Made by a program: the position numbers and the translations under genes
Shown here: positions 8,617 to 18,197 of the stretch, one piece after another
Position numbering within the stretch: the stretch's first letter is position 1
Layout of the letters: every line of letters begins with the position of its first letter
The notes under the pieces: model-generated
What the model saw: only the letters and a program-made list of their open reading frames with translations
What the model was told of the DNA's origin: nothing
The model's database searches: none
Assembly (NCBI GenBank): GCA_002727315.1
Contig: PBWR01000008.1
Location: forward strand, 1 to 38,815
Source of the DNA: Alphaproteobacteria bacterium
GTDB taxonomy: Bacteria; Pseudomonadota; Alphaproteobacteria; UBA6615
DNA: 38,815 nucleotides
Reading direction: 5' to 3'

Positions 8617-8620
<4 letters not shown>
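7928..8620 (+). CDS. purQ: Phosphoribosylformylglycinamidine synthase subunit PurQ (glutaminase)
   Basis: PurQ is the class I glutamine amidotransferase subunit that supplies ammonia to PurL. Its 230 residues include the N-terminal [12 protein letters not shown] motif, the nucleophile elbow GICNGFQ with Cys86, and the catalytic His and Glu in MMPHPER near the C-terminus. The stop overlaps the purL start by four bases (ATGA), which indicates translational coupling and equal production of the two subunits. Confidence 0.97.
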
Positions 8621-10803
<2,183 letters not shown>

Positions 10804-10833
10804 AGTGACACCCAACCCCGCGGAGCACCTGCA

Positions 10834-11073
10834 ATGCCGATGGCCGCCAGCGAAATCGAGACCCTGATCAAGGCCGCATTGCCGGACGCGGAAGTCCGGA
10901 TCGACGATCTGCGCGGCGACGGTGATCATTATCTCGCTTACGTCGTGTCATCGGAATTCGAGGGGAAGAACCGGGTCCAGCAACATCAAATGGTTTATGA
11001 CGCCCTCCAGGGCCGCATGGGCGGCGAGCTGCACGCGCTCGCGCTCCAGACCGCGGTGCCCGAGGGCAGCTGA
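10834..11073 (+). CDS. BolA family protein
   Basis: This is a 79-residue BolA/IbaG-like protein. It has the family's acidic N-terminal helix (MAASEIETLIKAALPDAEV) and the conserved NRVQQHQMVYDALQGRMGGELHALAL, which includes a histidine used to ligate an Fe-S cluster with a monothiol glutaredoxin. BolA and CGFS glutaredoxins form [2Fe-2S]-bridged complexes that sense or deliver iron-sulfur clusters. The next gene, 22 bases downstream, is such a glutaredoxin, so the partner pair is encoded together, as is common in alphaproteobacteria. Confidence 0.94.
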   Translation: MPMAASEIETLIKAALPDAEVRIDDLRGDGDHYLAYVVSSEFEGKNRVQQHQMVYDALQGRMGGELHALALQTAVPEGS

Positions 11074-11095
11074 CCAACATCGAACGGAGTTCGAC

Positions 11096-11434
11096 ATGAG
11101 CGACAATCCTGTGCACGAGCGTATCAAGGGCGATATCGACCAGAACGAGGTCATGCTCTTCATGAAGGGAACGCCCGTCTTTCCCCAGTGCGGCTTTTCC
11201 GCCGCGGTGGTTCAGATCCTGAACCAAATGGGCGTGAAATTCGGCAGTGCCGACGTGCTGATCGACCCAGAAATCCGGCAGGGCATCAAGGAATTCACGA
11301 ACTGGCCGACCGTGCCCCAGCTCTACATCAAGGGCGAGTTCGTTGGCGGTGCCGATATCATTCGCGAGATGTTCGAGACCGGCGAACTCGAGCAGATGTT
11401 CGAGGACAAGGGCATCGCGCGCGAAGCTGCCTGA
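11096..11434 (+). CDS. grxD: Grx4-family monothiol glutaredoxin (CGFS)
   Basis: This is a 112-residue monothiol glutaredoxin with the CGFS active site at residues 32-35 (FPQCGFS). Other family elements are WPTVPQLYIKGEFVGGADI for glutathione and cluster binding. CGFS glutaredoxins hold and pass on [2Fe-2S] clusters rather than reduce disulfides. It follows bolA and is the last gene before a strong terminator, so it ends the purine-bolA-grxD unit. The active site is an ordinary Cys codon, in contrast to the two TGA-containing redox genes nearby. Confidence 0.96.
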   Translation: MSDNPVHERIKGDIDQNEVMLFMKGTPVFPQCGFSAAVVQILNQMGVKFGSADVLIDPEIRQGIKEFTNWPTVPQLYIKGEFVGGADIIREMFETGELEQMFEDKGIAREAA

Positions 11435-11458
11435 CGCATGCGCATTCGGTATTGTGAG

Positions 11459-11485
11459 CGGGCCGCGGTCTTCGCGGCCCGTTTT
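11459..11485 (+). terminator. Rho-independent terminator after grxD
   Basis: A perfect 9-bp GC-rich stem, CGGGCCGCG (11459-11467) with CGCGGCCCG (11473-11481), has a 5-base loop and is followed by TTTT (11482-11485). It closes the purC-to-grxD unit 24 bases after the grxD stop. Confidence 0.9.
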
Positions 11486-11520
11486 CGTTTGCGCGGAGAA
11501 CCCCGCTGTCTGAACCCCAC

Positions 11521-12417
11521 ATGACCCCGCGCCGACGTTTCACGGGCGAAGAAAGCGCCGGCCTGCTCTATGGCCTCGGCGCATTCGGCATCTGGAGCGT
11601 CACGCCATTCTATTTCGATGCGATCGAGCGCCTGCGGGTCGACGAGATCGTCGCCCACCGTTTCATCTGGTGCCTGATCTTCATGCTGATCGTGCTGTCG
11701 ATCGGGCGGCAATGGACCGATGTGGGGCGCGCCGTCCGCAACCCGCGCGTGCTCATCACCCTCTTCCTCACCGCCGTGCTGATAAGCGTCAACTGGGGCA
11801 CATTCATCTTCTCGGTGCTATCCGACCAACTGCTGGCGTCCAGCCTGGGCTACTTTTTGAGCCCGCTGGTCAATGTGTTCCTGGGGTTTGCCGTCCTGCG
11901 CGAACGCCTGTCGCCTGGTCAGCAGGTGGCTGTTGCCCTCGCCGCCATCGGTGTGACGATCCAGATCGTCGCCTTCGGACAGGTGCCGTGGATCGCCCTC
12001 ACCGTCGCATTTTCCTTCGGCACCTATGGTCTGTTGCGCAAAACCGTCGATGCGGGCGCATCTGCCGGGCTGTTCGTCGAGTGCAGCCTCATCACACCTT
12101 TCGCAGTGGTCGGCCTGTTATGGCTGGAGTGGCAGGGGGTCGGCGCGTTTGGCCGGCACGGGGTTGGTTTCGATGGCCTGATCATCTTCTCCGGCGTGGT
12201 CACGGGATTACCGCTGCTCCTGTTCACCGCCGCCGCCCGCCGGGTCCGCCTGGCGACCATCGGTCTGATGCAGTACATCGCGCCGTCGACCTACCTGGTG
12301 ATGGCACTGACGGTCTTCCCGCAACCCTTTGGGATCGCGGAGGTGGTGACGTTCGCGTTCATCTGGGCCGCGTTAATCATCTATACAGCGGAAATCTGGC
12401 GGACCCGCGTCGTGTAA
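11521..12417 (+). CDS. RarD-like EamA-family transporter
   Basis: This is a 298-residue integral membrane protein with about ten hydrophobic segments in the two-repeat layout of the drug/metabolite transporter superfamily. RarD-type signatures are visible: LLYGLGAFGIWSVTPFYFDA at the N-terminus, VNWGTFIFSV near residue 95, SLGYFLSPLVNVFLGF near 115 and the late QYIAPSTYLVMAL. The substrate is unknown for most of this family. The start is taken at 11521, shortly after the grxD terminator; the ribosome-binding site is weak. Confidence 0.9.
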   Translation: MTPRRRFTGEESAGLLYGLGAFGIWSVTPFYFDAIERLRVDEIVAHRFIWCLIFMLIVLSIGRQWTDVGRAVRNPRVLITLFLTAVLISVNWGTFIFSVLSDQLLASSLGYFLSPLVNVFLGFAVLRERLSPGQQVAVALAAIGVTIQIVAFGQVPWIALTVAFSFGTYGLLRKTVDAGASAGLFVECSLITPFAVVGLLWLEWQGVGAFGRHGVGFDGLIIFSGVVTGLPLLLFTAAARRVRLATIGLMQYIAPSTYLVMALTVFPQPFGIAEVVTFAFIWAALIIYTAEIWRTRVV

Positions 12418-12493
12418 CGCGCTGCCGCGTTGAATCCGTCCTCTTGTCGGCGCAATATTCCGACCAACGCACAACCGAAAGCGAGATATCACG

Positions 12494-13054
12494 ATGGCAA
12501 TGTACTGGCTCGACCACGTCAACATTCGCACCAGCCGGCTCGATGAGATGTCGGCGTTTTACGAGGATGTCCTGGGCCTGAAGCGCGGCAGGCGCCCGGC
12601 ATTCCAGTTCGGTGGTGCCTGGCACTATTGCGGCACCCAGGCGATCGTCCACCTGGTGGAATCCGCGAAAAGTATCAAGACTGGTGAGGCCCAGGTCGAA
12701 CATTTCGCCCTGCGCGCCGGCGGCAGCATGAGGAGCTTCCAGCGCAAGCTGCGCGAGCATGATGCGCCATACGAAGTTATCGATCTGCTCGATATCAACA
12801 TGCGCCAGGTCAACGTATTTGATCCGGACGGCAACAAGATCGAGGTCCAGTTTGCCGCGTCCGACAATGACGATCGCGAGCCGTTCCCTGGCAAGAGCGC
12901 CGGGGCGAAACGGCGTTTCCGGAAAGGCGCGGACCTGAACACCACGCCGCCCATGACCCTCAAGAACTCGAAAGCGAAGGTCTCGAAGACGAACCGGAAG
13001 CTGGGCACCCCGAAACCCATCACCGCCCCGAAGCGGCGCGCGCGCAACGCCTGA
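12494..13054 (+). CDS. VOC (glyoxalase/bleomycin-resistance) family protein with basic tail
   Basis: This is a 186-residue protein. Residues 1-125 form one vicinal-oxygen-chelate domain: it starts YWLDHVNIRTSRLDEMSAFYEDVLGLK and ends NVFDPDGNKIEVQF, with candidate metal ligands at the first His and the last Glu. The last 60 residues are unusually rich in Lys, Arg and Pro, look disordered and are not part of the VOC fold; they may bind nucleic acid or be a lineage-specific tail. The reaction is unknown. It precedes the Sec-peroxiredoxin-like gene on the same strand by 77 bases. Confidence 0.88.
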   Translation: MAMYWLDHVNIRTSRLDEMSAFYEDVLGLKRGRRPAFQFGGAWHYCGTQAIVHLVESAKSIKTGEAQVEHFALRAGGSMRSFQRKLREHDAPYEVIDLLDINMRQVNVFDPDGNKIEVQFAASDNDDREPFPGKSAGAKRRFRKGADLNTTPPMTLKNSKAKVSKTNRKLGTPKPITAPKRRARNA

Positions 13055-13065
13055 CATTTCTCATC

Positions 13066-13099
13066 AAACACCGGGAATAATCCAGCATCCATGGTGTTT
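13066..13099 (+). promoter_or_regulatory. Inverted repeat upstream of the Sec-peroxiredoxin-like gene
   Basis: AAACACC (13066-13072) and GGTGTTT (13093-13099) are perfect 7-base inverted arms with a 20-base spacer in the short gap before the selenoprotein gene. They could be an operator controlling it or a weak terminator for the VOC gene. No T-run follows the second arm beyond TTTAAT. Confidence 0.3.
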
Positions 13100-13131
13100 A
13101 ATGTAGTGCGTTCGATCACGGAGAGTTTTCG

Positions 13132-13731
13132 ATGAAGGGCCCAGTTTTCCTGAAAACCATGCTGGCCAAAGGATTGGGGATTGCGGCAGTGGCCGGAGCG
13201 CTGGTCCTGCACGCCCCGAATCCAGCCTCGGCGCAAGGCGCCGATGCGGCCGAGGTCGGCAAGGTCATCCCGCATTCGCTGGAAGTGCCCGACCAAAACA
13301 ACCAGGAGCAGAATTTCCAGGGCCTGAGCCGCAAGAAGGGCCTGATCCTGATCTTCTCCCGCTCCCTGTCATGGTGACCCTATTGCATTGTCCAGGCGGT
13401 CGCCTGGAACGAGAGGATCGACGAAGTTCACAAGCTCGGCTACAAGGTCGCGACGGCCACCTATGACGATGTGGGCAAGCTAAAGCGCCTGGCCCGCCGC
13501 CAGAAAATGGACATTCCGCTGCTGTCGGACGAGGGTTCGGAGATCATCCAGGCCTTCGGACTGCTCACGGGCTATCCGCAGGGCACGTTCTATTACGGTG
13601 TGCCGCACCCCGCGATCGTCGTGCTGGGTACCGACGGCGCGGTCGCCCACTGCTTCACCGCGCGGCATTACTCCCAGCGGCCCGAGATCGATGACGTGCT
13701 GGCGGTGCTGCGCAAGGACGCCACGAGCTAA
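13132..13731 (+). CDS. Exported selenocysteine-containing peroxiredoxin-like thiol-disulfide oxidoreductase (in-frame TGA at residue 82)
   Basis: The gene is read as one 199-residue CDS in which the TGA at 13375-13377 encodes selenocysteine. Residues 1-34 look like a Sec signal peptide ending ASA before QGA, so the protein probably acts in the periplasm. The mature part is an AhpC/TSA-redoxin domain: GLILIFSRSLSW, then U82-P-Y-C85 where Cys homologues have WCPYC. The same frame continues with the family's RIDEVHKLGYKVATATYDD, IPLLSDEGSEIIQAFGLL and HPAIVVLGTDGAV. A perfect-stem hairpin with a GGUC loop follows the TGA by 20 bases. The ATG has a GGAGAG ribosome-binding site 7 bases upstream. 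UxxC peroxiredoxin-like proteins are known among bacterial selenoproteins. A nonsense mutation is the alternative, but the position and hairpin argue against it. Confidence 0.91.
13391..13408 (+). promoter_or_regulatory. Putative bacterial SECIS element of the peroxiredoxin-like gene
   Basis: The stem TCCAGGC (13391-13397) with GCCTGGA (13402-13408) has seven Watson-Crick pairs and the loop GGTC (13398-13401). Twenty bases separate the TGA at 13375-13377 from the loop. Loop sequence and spacing match the E. coli fdhF SECIS pattern and the hairpin in the CMD gene at 2092-2111. It should bind SelB and direct selenocysteine insertion. Confidence 0.86.
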
Positions 13732-13755
13732 ACTGCACGACATCGTCTTAACGAA

Positions 13756-13780
13756 AAAGGCCACCCCTGGGGCGGCCTTT
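13756..13780. terminator. Bidirectional terminator between the Sec-peroxiredoxin-like gene and rpsD
   Basis: AAAGGCC (13756-13762) pairs with GGCCTTT (13774-13780), with an inner CCCC/GGGG pairing. The A-run on the left and T-run on the right allow it to stop transcription from both sides. It sits between the convergent stops at 13731 and 13808. Confidence 0.8.
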
Positions 13781-13807
13781 CCGTATGCCTTCGACGGGAT
13801 CGCATGG

Positions 13808-14422
13808 TCAGAGCGAGTAATACTCGACGACCAGGTTCGGCTCCATCGTCACCGGGTAGGGCACATCGGCCAGCTTCGGCCCGCGTACGTAGGTGCCCTT
13901 GAGGTTGTTCAGGTCGACATCGAGATATTCCGGCAGGTCACGCTCGGTCGAGGCGATCGCCTCGAGCACCAGCGGCAGCTCGCGGGACTTGTCCTTGACC
14001 TCGATCACGTCGCCATCCTTCACCTGATAGGACGGGATGTTGACCTTCTTGCCGTTCACACGGATATGGCCGTGATTGACGAACTGGCGGGCCGCAAAAA
14101 TCGTCGGCACAAACTTCATGCGATAGACGACCGCGTCCAGGCGCCGCTCGAGCAGCTCGATCAGGTTCTCGCCCGTATCACCGCGACGGCGCACGGCTTC
14201 GTCGTAGTAGCGACGGAACTGGCGCTCGCCGACGTCACCGTAATACTTGCGGAGTTTCTGCTTGGCGATCAGGTGGAGGCCGTAATCCGAGGGCTTCTTG
14301 CGCCGGCGGCCATGTTCGCCGGGGCCGTGCTCACGGCGGTTCACCGGGCTTTTCGGCCGGCCCCAGAGGTTTTCGCCGAGACGGCGATCAATCTTGTACT
14401 TCGCGGAATGCCGCTTTGACAT
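13808..14422 (-). CDS. rpsD: 30S ribosomal protein S4
   Basis: S4 is a primary 16S rRNA-binding protein that starts small-subunit assembly. The 204-residue length and sequence are standard: [21 protein letters not shown] at the start, [10 protein letters not shown], the S4 RNA-binding region [34 protein letters not shown] from about residue 91, and a C-terminus ending in VVEYYSL. It stands alone on the minus strand, as is usual in alphaproteobacteria. A TATAGC hexamer lies upstream on the minus strand but no convincing -35 element was found. Confidence 0.98.
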   Translation of the reverse strand: MSKRHSAKYKIDRRLGENLWGRPKSPVNRREHGPGEHGRRRKKPSDYGLHLIAKQKLRKYYGDVGERQFRRYYDEAVRRRGDTGENLIELLERRLDAVVYRMKFVPTIFAARQFVNHGHIRVNGKKVNIPSYQVKDGDVIEVKDKSRELPLVLEAIASTERDLPEYLDVDLNNLKGTYVRGPKLADVPYPVTMEPNLVVEYYSL

Positions 14423-14610
14423 GTTTCAGATCCGTTGTTGTCTTTGTTGTCCCGATCAGCACCGCGCTATAAGGCTCGCAGTACGGGATTCGGTCGTTGC
14501 CGGTCCACATACACGGGAGTGGCGCGCACTATAGGCATCGACGGTGCGATGTCAAACCCGTATGGCGTGTTCGAACGCCCCAATTCAGCGCTTTCCAGGT
14601 GAGCGAACAC

Positions 14611-15492
14611 ATGACGGCCCAGCCCCGATCTAGCAACCATCTCAAAGGGATAGCGATCACCGCCACGGGTGTGCTGATCCTCAGCCCCGACGGCCTGCTG
14701 ACCTCGCTGGTCGAGGCCGACCCCCGCACATCGCTGATCTGGCGCGGTCTGTTCATGGGCCTCGCGCTGTCCGTGTTCATCCTGCTTCGCTATCGGGCCG
14801 GCGCGGGTGCGGCGTTCGGCAACCTGCGGCGGATGCCCTACCTGGCCGTCGGCGTTCTGTTCGCGATCTCGTCGATCGGCTGGGTCACGGCGATCGTGAC
14901 CACAAGCGTCGCCAACACGCTGTTCATCGTCGCCTGTGCACCCCTTTTCTCCGCGATCTTCGCATGGGTCTTCCTGGGCGAACGGGTGCCGCCGCGCACC
15001 ATCATCACCATCCTGATCGCCATCGCCGCCATGGGTGTCATCTTCGCCGAAGGCCTGGGACGCGGCGATCTTGTCGGCAATCTTGCCGCCGTCATGACCG
15101 CGCTTGCCTGGGCAGGTCTGGTGGTGATTCTGGGCCATGCGCGGATCGAGGACCCCGCCCCGTCGCTGGCATTGGGTGCGTTTCTCGTCGCAATCGTCGC
15201 CTTCGCCGCCGCACCCGCCGTCGCGGTCGCGGGCAACGACTGGCTCTGGCTCGCCATACTCGGGTTCGTGGTGCTGCCGGCTTCGTTTTTCCTGATCGGG
15301 CTCGGCCCGCGGTACATCCCCGCGCCCGAGGTCAGCCTGATCATGCTGCTGGAGGCTGTTCTCGGCCCGCTCTGGGCCTGGCTGGTGATCACACAATCAC
15401 CGTCACCCACCACCCTTGTCGGCGGCGCGGTGATCCTCGGTACCCTTGCGGTCCACTTCGCGATCGGGCTGCGGCAACAGACCCGCGGCTAG
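14611..15492 (+). CDS. EamA-family (DMT superfamily) transporter
   Basis: This is a 293-residue membrane protein with about ten hydrophobic segments in two EamA repeats. The first repeat begins LKGIAITATGVLILSPDGLLTSLV, ahead of SLIWRGLFMGLALSV; the second contains ALAWAGLVVILG and ends with PEVSLIMLLEAVLGPLWAWL, the typical EamA C-terminal motif. The substrate is not predictable. I took the ATG at 14611, just before the first membrane segment; in-frame starts further upstream would add a non-hydrophobic tail inside the rpsD promoter region. It converges on the decayed cyclase fragment. Confidence 0.88.
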   Translation: MTAQPRSSNHLKGIAITATGVLILSPDGLLTSLVEADPRTSLIWRGLFMGLALSVFILLRYRAGAGAAFGNLRRMPYLAVGVLFAISSIGWVTAIVTTSVANTLFIVACAPLFSAIFAWVFLGERVPPRTIITILIAIAAMGVIFAEGLGRGDLVGNLAAVMTALAWAGLVVILGHARIEDPAPSLALGAFLVAIVAFAAAPAVAVAGNDWLWLAILGFVVLPASFFLIGLGPRYIPAPEVSLIMLLEAVLGPLWAWLVITQSPSPTTLVGGAVILGTLAVHFAIGLRQQTRG

Positions 15493-15493
15493 T

Positions 15494-15800
15494 CTAGCGG
15501 CTTTCAGCTTCGGGCAATGTGAAGGCTTCGAGCTCGTCTGCGACGCCCGCACCTTGTGGGCACCCAGTCCAACCAGGTTTTCTTCCGTGGCGTCCGCGAA
15601 CTTTGCAGACGCGACAACGGGCACGCCGAGTGTTTTGGTCAGCCCCTCGAGACGAGCCGCCTCATTGACCGCCGTACCGATCACCGTGAAATCGAGCCGC
15701 CGGTCGGTCCCGACATTGCCTTAGACCACCTCACCCGCATGCAGCGAGATACCGAATTTCAGCGGCGGCAGATCATGCGGAGAGGTATTCATGACGGGTT
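15494..15800 (-). pseudogene. Remnant of a class III adenylate/guanylate cyclase C-terminus
   Basis: Reading the minus strand gives the family sequence LKFGISLHAGEVV, then a TAA codon (15721-15723) where relatives have an aromatic residue, then GNVGTDRRLDFTVIGTAVNEAARLEGLTKTLGVPVVAS in the same frame. Near 15545 the frame shifts by one base: after LGAHKVR the family ending VADELEAFTLPEAESR continues in another frame and stops at 15494-15496. Everything upstream of the cyclase half-domain is missing. The fragment therefore has a 5' truncation, an in-frame stop and a frameshift, and is a dead gene. It would once have made cAMP. The 5' boundary is approximate. Confidence 0.85.
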
Positions 15801-15862
15801 GCACACCCAAAACTGACGGAACTCTATCACGCAGGGGCGCATGCGACAGTGATCGGCCGAAT

Positions 15863-16669
15863 CTATTCTTCGTCGTCCCATTCGCCGCGCCGCCGCTTGG
15901 CGTTCTGGGTCTGCTGCCAGCTTCGTGTCAATGCGCTGATCATGCCGTGGAAGGTTCTCACCTCCTGGTCGGTCAGCTGGCCGCGCTGAAGCATCGCGCG
16001 CATGTTGCGGATGACACTCGGCCGGAGATCCTCGGCCCGGAAAAAACCGCCGGCATTCAACTCGCGCTCCAGGCGTTCGAACAGCTCCAGCATCTCGTGC
16101 TTCTCCGCCAGCCGCGTCCCTGAAAGGGCAAGCTCCTGGGGCGGCGTCTCATCACCGGCCGTGAACCACTCATAGGCAACCACCAGCACCGCCTGCGCCA
16201 GGTTGAGCGACGAATAGGCCGGGTTGAGCGGGACCGAGATGACCGTGTCCGCGAGCACGATGTGATCGTTCGTCAGGCCCGACCGTTCCGGGCCGAACAG
16301 CACGCCCACCTCATCGCCGGCCTCGAATGCCGCGCGCATTTCCAACGCGGCCTGACGCGGCGTGACAACCCGGGCCGACAATTCGCGGGGCCGCGCGGTC
16401 GTTGCATAGACACGTGTGAGGCCCGCCATGGCCTCCTCGGCGCTGGCAAACAGCTCGGCCTTGTCGAGGACCTCGGTCGCGCCCGATGCCATTGTGACGG
16501 CCCGCTGGTTCGGCCAGCCCTCTCGCGGATTGACTAGGGACATCCGGTCGATTCCGCAGTTGAGCATGGCCCGCGCCACGGCGCCCACATTCTCACCGAG
16601 CTGGGGCTCGATGAGAATGATGCGCGGTCCCCCGACAATCGACGCCTGTGTTCGGTCCGTTCCAGACAT
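15863..16669 (-). CDS. trmJ: tRNA (cytidine/uridine-2'-O-)-methyltransferase TrmJ-like
   Basis: This is a SPOUT-class RNA methyltransferase of the TrmH/TrmJ family, 268 residues. The N-terminus has IILIEPQLGENVGAVARAMLNCG. The SAM-binding knot is formed by VGVLFGPERSGLTNDH and VPLNPAYSSLNLAQAVLVVAYEW. The C-terminal helical extension (residues 175-268) is the TrmJ-type dimerisation region. It methylates the ribose at position 32 of tRNAs in studied bacteria. It stands alone here; the end is close to the cyclase remnant and the start is 131 bases from the divergent IclR gene. Confidence 0.9.
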   Translation of the reverse strand: MSGTDRTQASIVGGPRIILIEPQLGENVGAVARAMLNCGIDRMSLVNPREGWPNQRAVTMASGATEVLDKAELFASAEEAMAGLTRVYATTARPRELSARVVTPRQAALEMRAAFEAGDEVGVLFGPERSGLTNDHIVLADTVISVPLNPAYSSLNLAQAVLVVAYEWFTAGDETPPQELALSGTRLAEKHEMLELFERLERELNAGGFFRAEDLRPSVIRNMRAMLQRGQLTDQEVRTFHGMISALTRSWQQTQNAKRRRGEWDDEE

Positions 16670-16800
16670 CAGAAAGACCCTTTTTCCGTCGATTCCAACA
16701 TGACTTCCATCGTGCCATTCACCGGCAGCGAAGATGGTGCAACAATTCAGCCGACAGGTTTATCGCGCGCAGCGCGCGCGGGGAAGCAGGCGAGCACCGG

Positions 16801-17571
16801 ATGAACGACAGCACAACATCGGCAGGACGGACGGTCGAGCGTGGGCTCGATGTCCTCGAATGCCTGCGCGAGGCTGGCACGCCGCTCTCATTAACGGAAA
16901 TCTGCCAAACGACAAACCTGCACCCGGCAACCACGCACCGAATTCTTGCCGTCCTGGAGCGTCGAAACTACGTCTATCGCAACGCCCGATCTCGGCGCTA
17001 TGAGCTTGGCTTCCGCGCCTATTATCTGGGTCAAACCAGTGACGCCATGCTCGTAACCGCCGAGCGCGTCCGGCCGGCATTGCAGCAGCTGGCGACTGAA
17101 TTTGGTGTCACCGCCTCGTTCGGCGCACGCGAAGGCACCCGCGTCATCCTGCTGGCCCAGGCGCAGCCGGCGGACATGGACCATCCCCTCGCCGGCCTAG
17201 AGCGGTATGTCGACGCTCACGCGTCCGCTATCGGCAAGGTCCTGCTGACCGGGCTCGACGACCAAGACATTCGGGGTCTGTACCGCGATGTTCCGCTCAA
17301 CCGCTACACACGGCGCACCATCGGAAGCATCGATCGGCTGGTGAAAGAGGTGGCGCTGACCCGAGAACAGGGACACGCAACAGACGTTGGCGAACTGCGG
17401 GAAAACTTGTTTGGCATGGCAGTCCCGCTGGTCAACCAGGTGGGAGAGATCAACCTGGCCTTCTGGCTGGTCTTCAGCGGTGCCACCACGGCCCCGCGCA
17501 ACCTGCGTGTCGCGCTGAACCGCACCAGGGTACTCAGCGAGCAAATCAGCGAATATCGGACCGTTGGGTGA
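16801..17571 (+). CDS. IclR family transcriptional regulator
   Basis: This is a 256-residue regulator. Residues 10-70 form a winged helix-turn-helix (RTVERGLDVLECLREAG, then LSLTEICQTTNLHPATTHRILAVLERRNYV) and the rest is the effector-binding IclR domain, with family patterns such as HASAIGKVLLTGL and VPLVNQ. IclR proteins usually control nearby catabolic genes in response to a small organic acid. I chose the ATG at 16801 because the winged-helix domain starts right after it. A perfect palindrome sits 5 bases past its stop, before the OsmC-like and monooxygenase genes, which are its likeliest targets. Confidence 0.93.
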   Translation: MNDSTTSAGRTVERGLDVLECLREAGTPLSLTEICQTTNLHPATTHRILAVLERRNYVYRNARSRRYELGFRAYYLGQTSDAMLVTAERVRPALQQLATEFGVTASFGAREGTRVILLAQAQPADMDHPLAGLERYVDAHASAIGKVLLTGLDDQDIRGLYRDVPLNRYTRRTIGSIDRLVKEVALTREQGHATDVGELRENLFGMAVPLVNQVGEINLAFWLVFSGATTAPRNLRVALNRTRVLSEQISEYRTVG

Positions 17572-17576
17572 GTCAA

Positions 17577-17595
17577 ATTTTCATTGAATGAAAAT
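17577..17595. promoter_or_regulatory. Perfect 19-bp palindrome, candidate IclR-family operator
   Basis: ATTTTCATT (17577-17585), a central G, and AATGAAAAT (17587-17595) form a perfect 9-base inverted repeat. It lies in the 94-base gap between the IclR gene and the OsmC-like gene. It is AT-rich in a GC-rich setting and not followed by a terminator-like run. IclR-family dimers bind palindromes of this size, so it may control the genes downstream. Confidence 0.55.
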
Positions 17596-17665
17596 ATCTG
17601 TGGCTTCAAGTTGGCCCCGTATGCGCACCAACGCATGATCTGGCCGGACTGGGGGACATTCATCG

Positions 17666-18160
17666 ATGGCCGAAGCCATGAAAAAGTCGTTCACCGCCGT
17701 GTTCGACTGTGAAGCCCGCGCCGTGGGCAAGATGCGTTCAGAAATGACCGTGCACTGGCGCGAGCCCAAGCAGAAGAGCTGGGAGATGGCGTCGGACGAG
17801 ACCGCCTTCCAGGGCGGCGACGGCACGGCGCCGGTGCCGATGGCCTATTTCATGGCCGGGCTGACCAGCTGCCTGATGACCCAGATCCGAGCCTTTGCCA
17901 AGAAGATGCGGATCGACGTCCGCAACGCGGTGGTCAATTGCCATGCCGAATGGGAAGCGACCGTCGAGGGACGTGATCCTTATGTCGCAGTACCGAAGGG
18001 TGTCCGCATGGACATCGAATTCGATAGCGAGGCCTCGGTCGAAGACCGGCTGCGGCTGATCGAAGCCGCGAAAAAGGGATGCTTCATTGAAGAAATCGTG
18101 CGGGTACCCAACGAGGTTTCGCACCGACTGAAAACGGAGGACGGCTGGATCGACACCTGA
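17666..18160 (+). CDS. OsmC family protein
   Basis: This is a 164-residue OsmC/Ohr-fold protein. The two redox cysteines expected of the family are present: C69 in GLTSCLMTQIRAFAKK and C139 in AAKKGCFIEEIV. Related proteins reduce organic hydroperoxides at this Cys pair, although some members have other roles. Both positions are ordinary Cys codons. It precedes the luciferase-like monooxygenase gene by 37 bases on the same strand and follows the IclR gene, so it is probably part of an IclR-controlled unit. Confidence 0.9.
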   Translation: MAEAMKKSFTAVFDCEARAVGKMRSEMTVHWREPKQKSWEMASDETAFQGGDGTAPVPMAYFMAGLTSCLMTQIRAFAKKMRIDVRNAVVNCHAEWEATVEGRDPYVAVPKGVRMDIEFDSEASVEDRLRLIEAAKKGCFIEEIVRVPNEVSHRLKTEDGWIDT

Positions 18161-18197
18161 TCCAACCGACAACAGGACAAGGGAAGGGGAACCGACC

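Noticed and set aside
11096-11434. grxD as a Sec-containing glutaredoxin
   Set aside because: The CGFS site is encoded by a normal Cys codon, the protein has full length and the gene ends normally before a terminator.
15721-15723. TAA in the cyclase fragment as programmed readthrough
   Set aside because: The fragment also has a frameshift and lacks its 5' part, so it is a decayed gene.
17666-18160. OsmC-like protein as a third selenoprotein
   Set aside because: OsmC-like families do include Sec forms, but both redox positions here (C69, C139) are ordinary Cys codons and the frame has no internal TGA.
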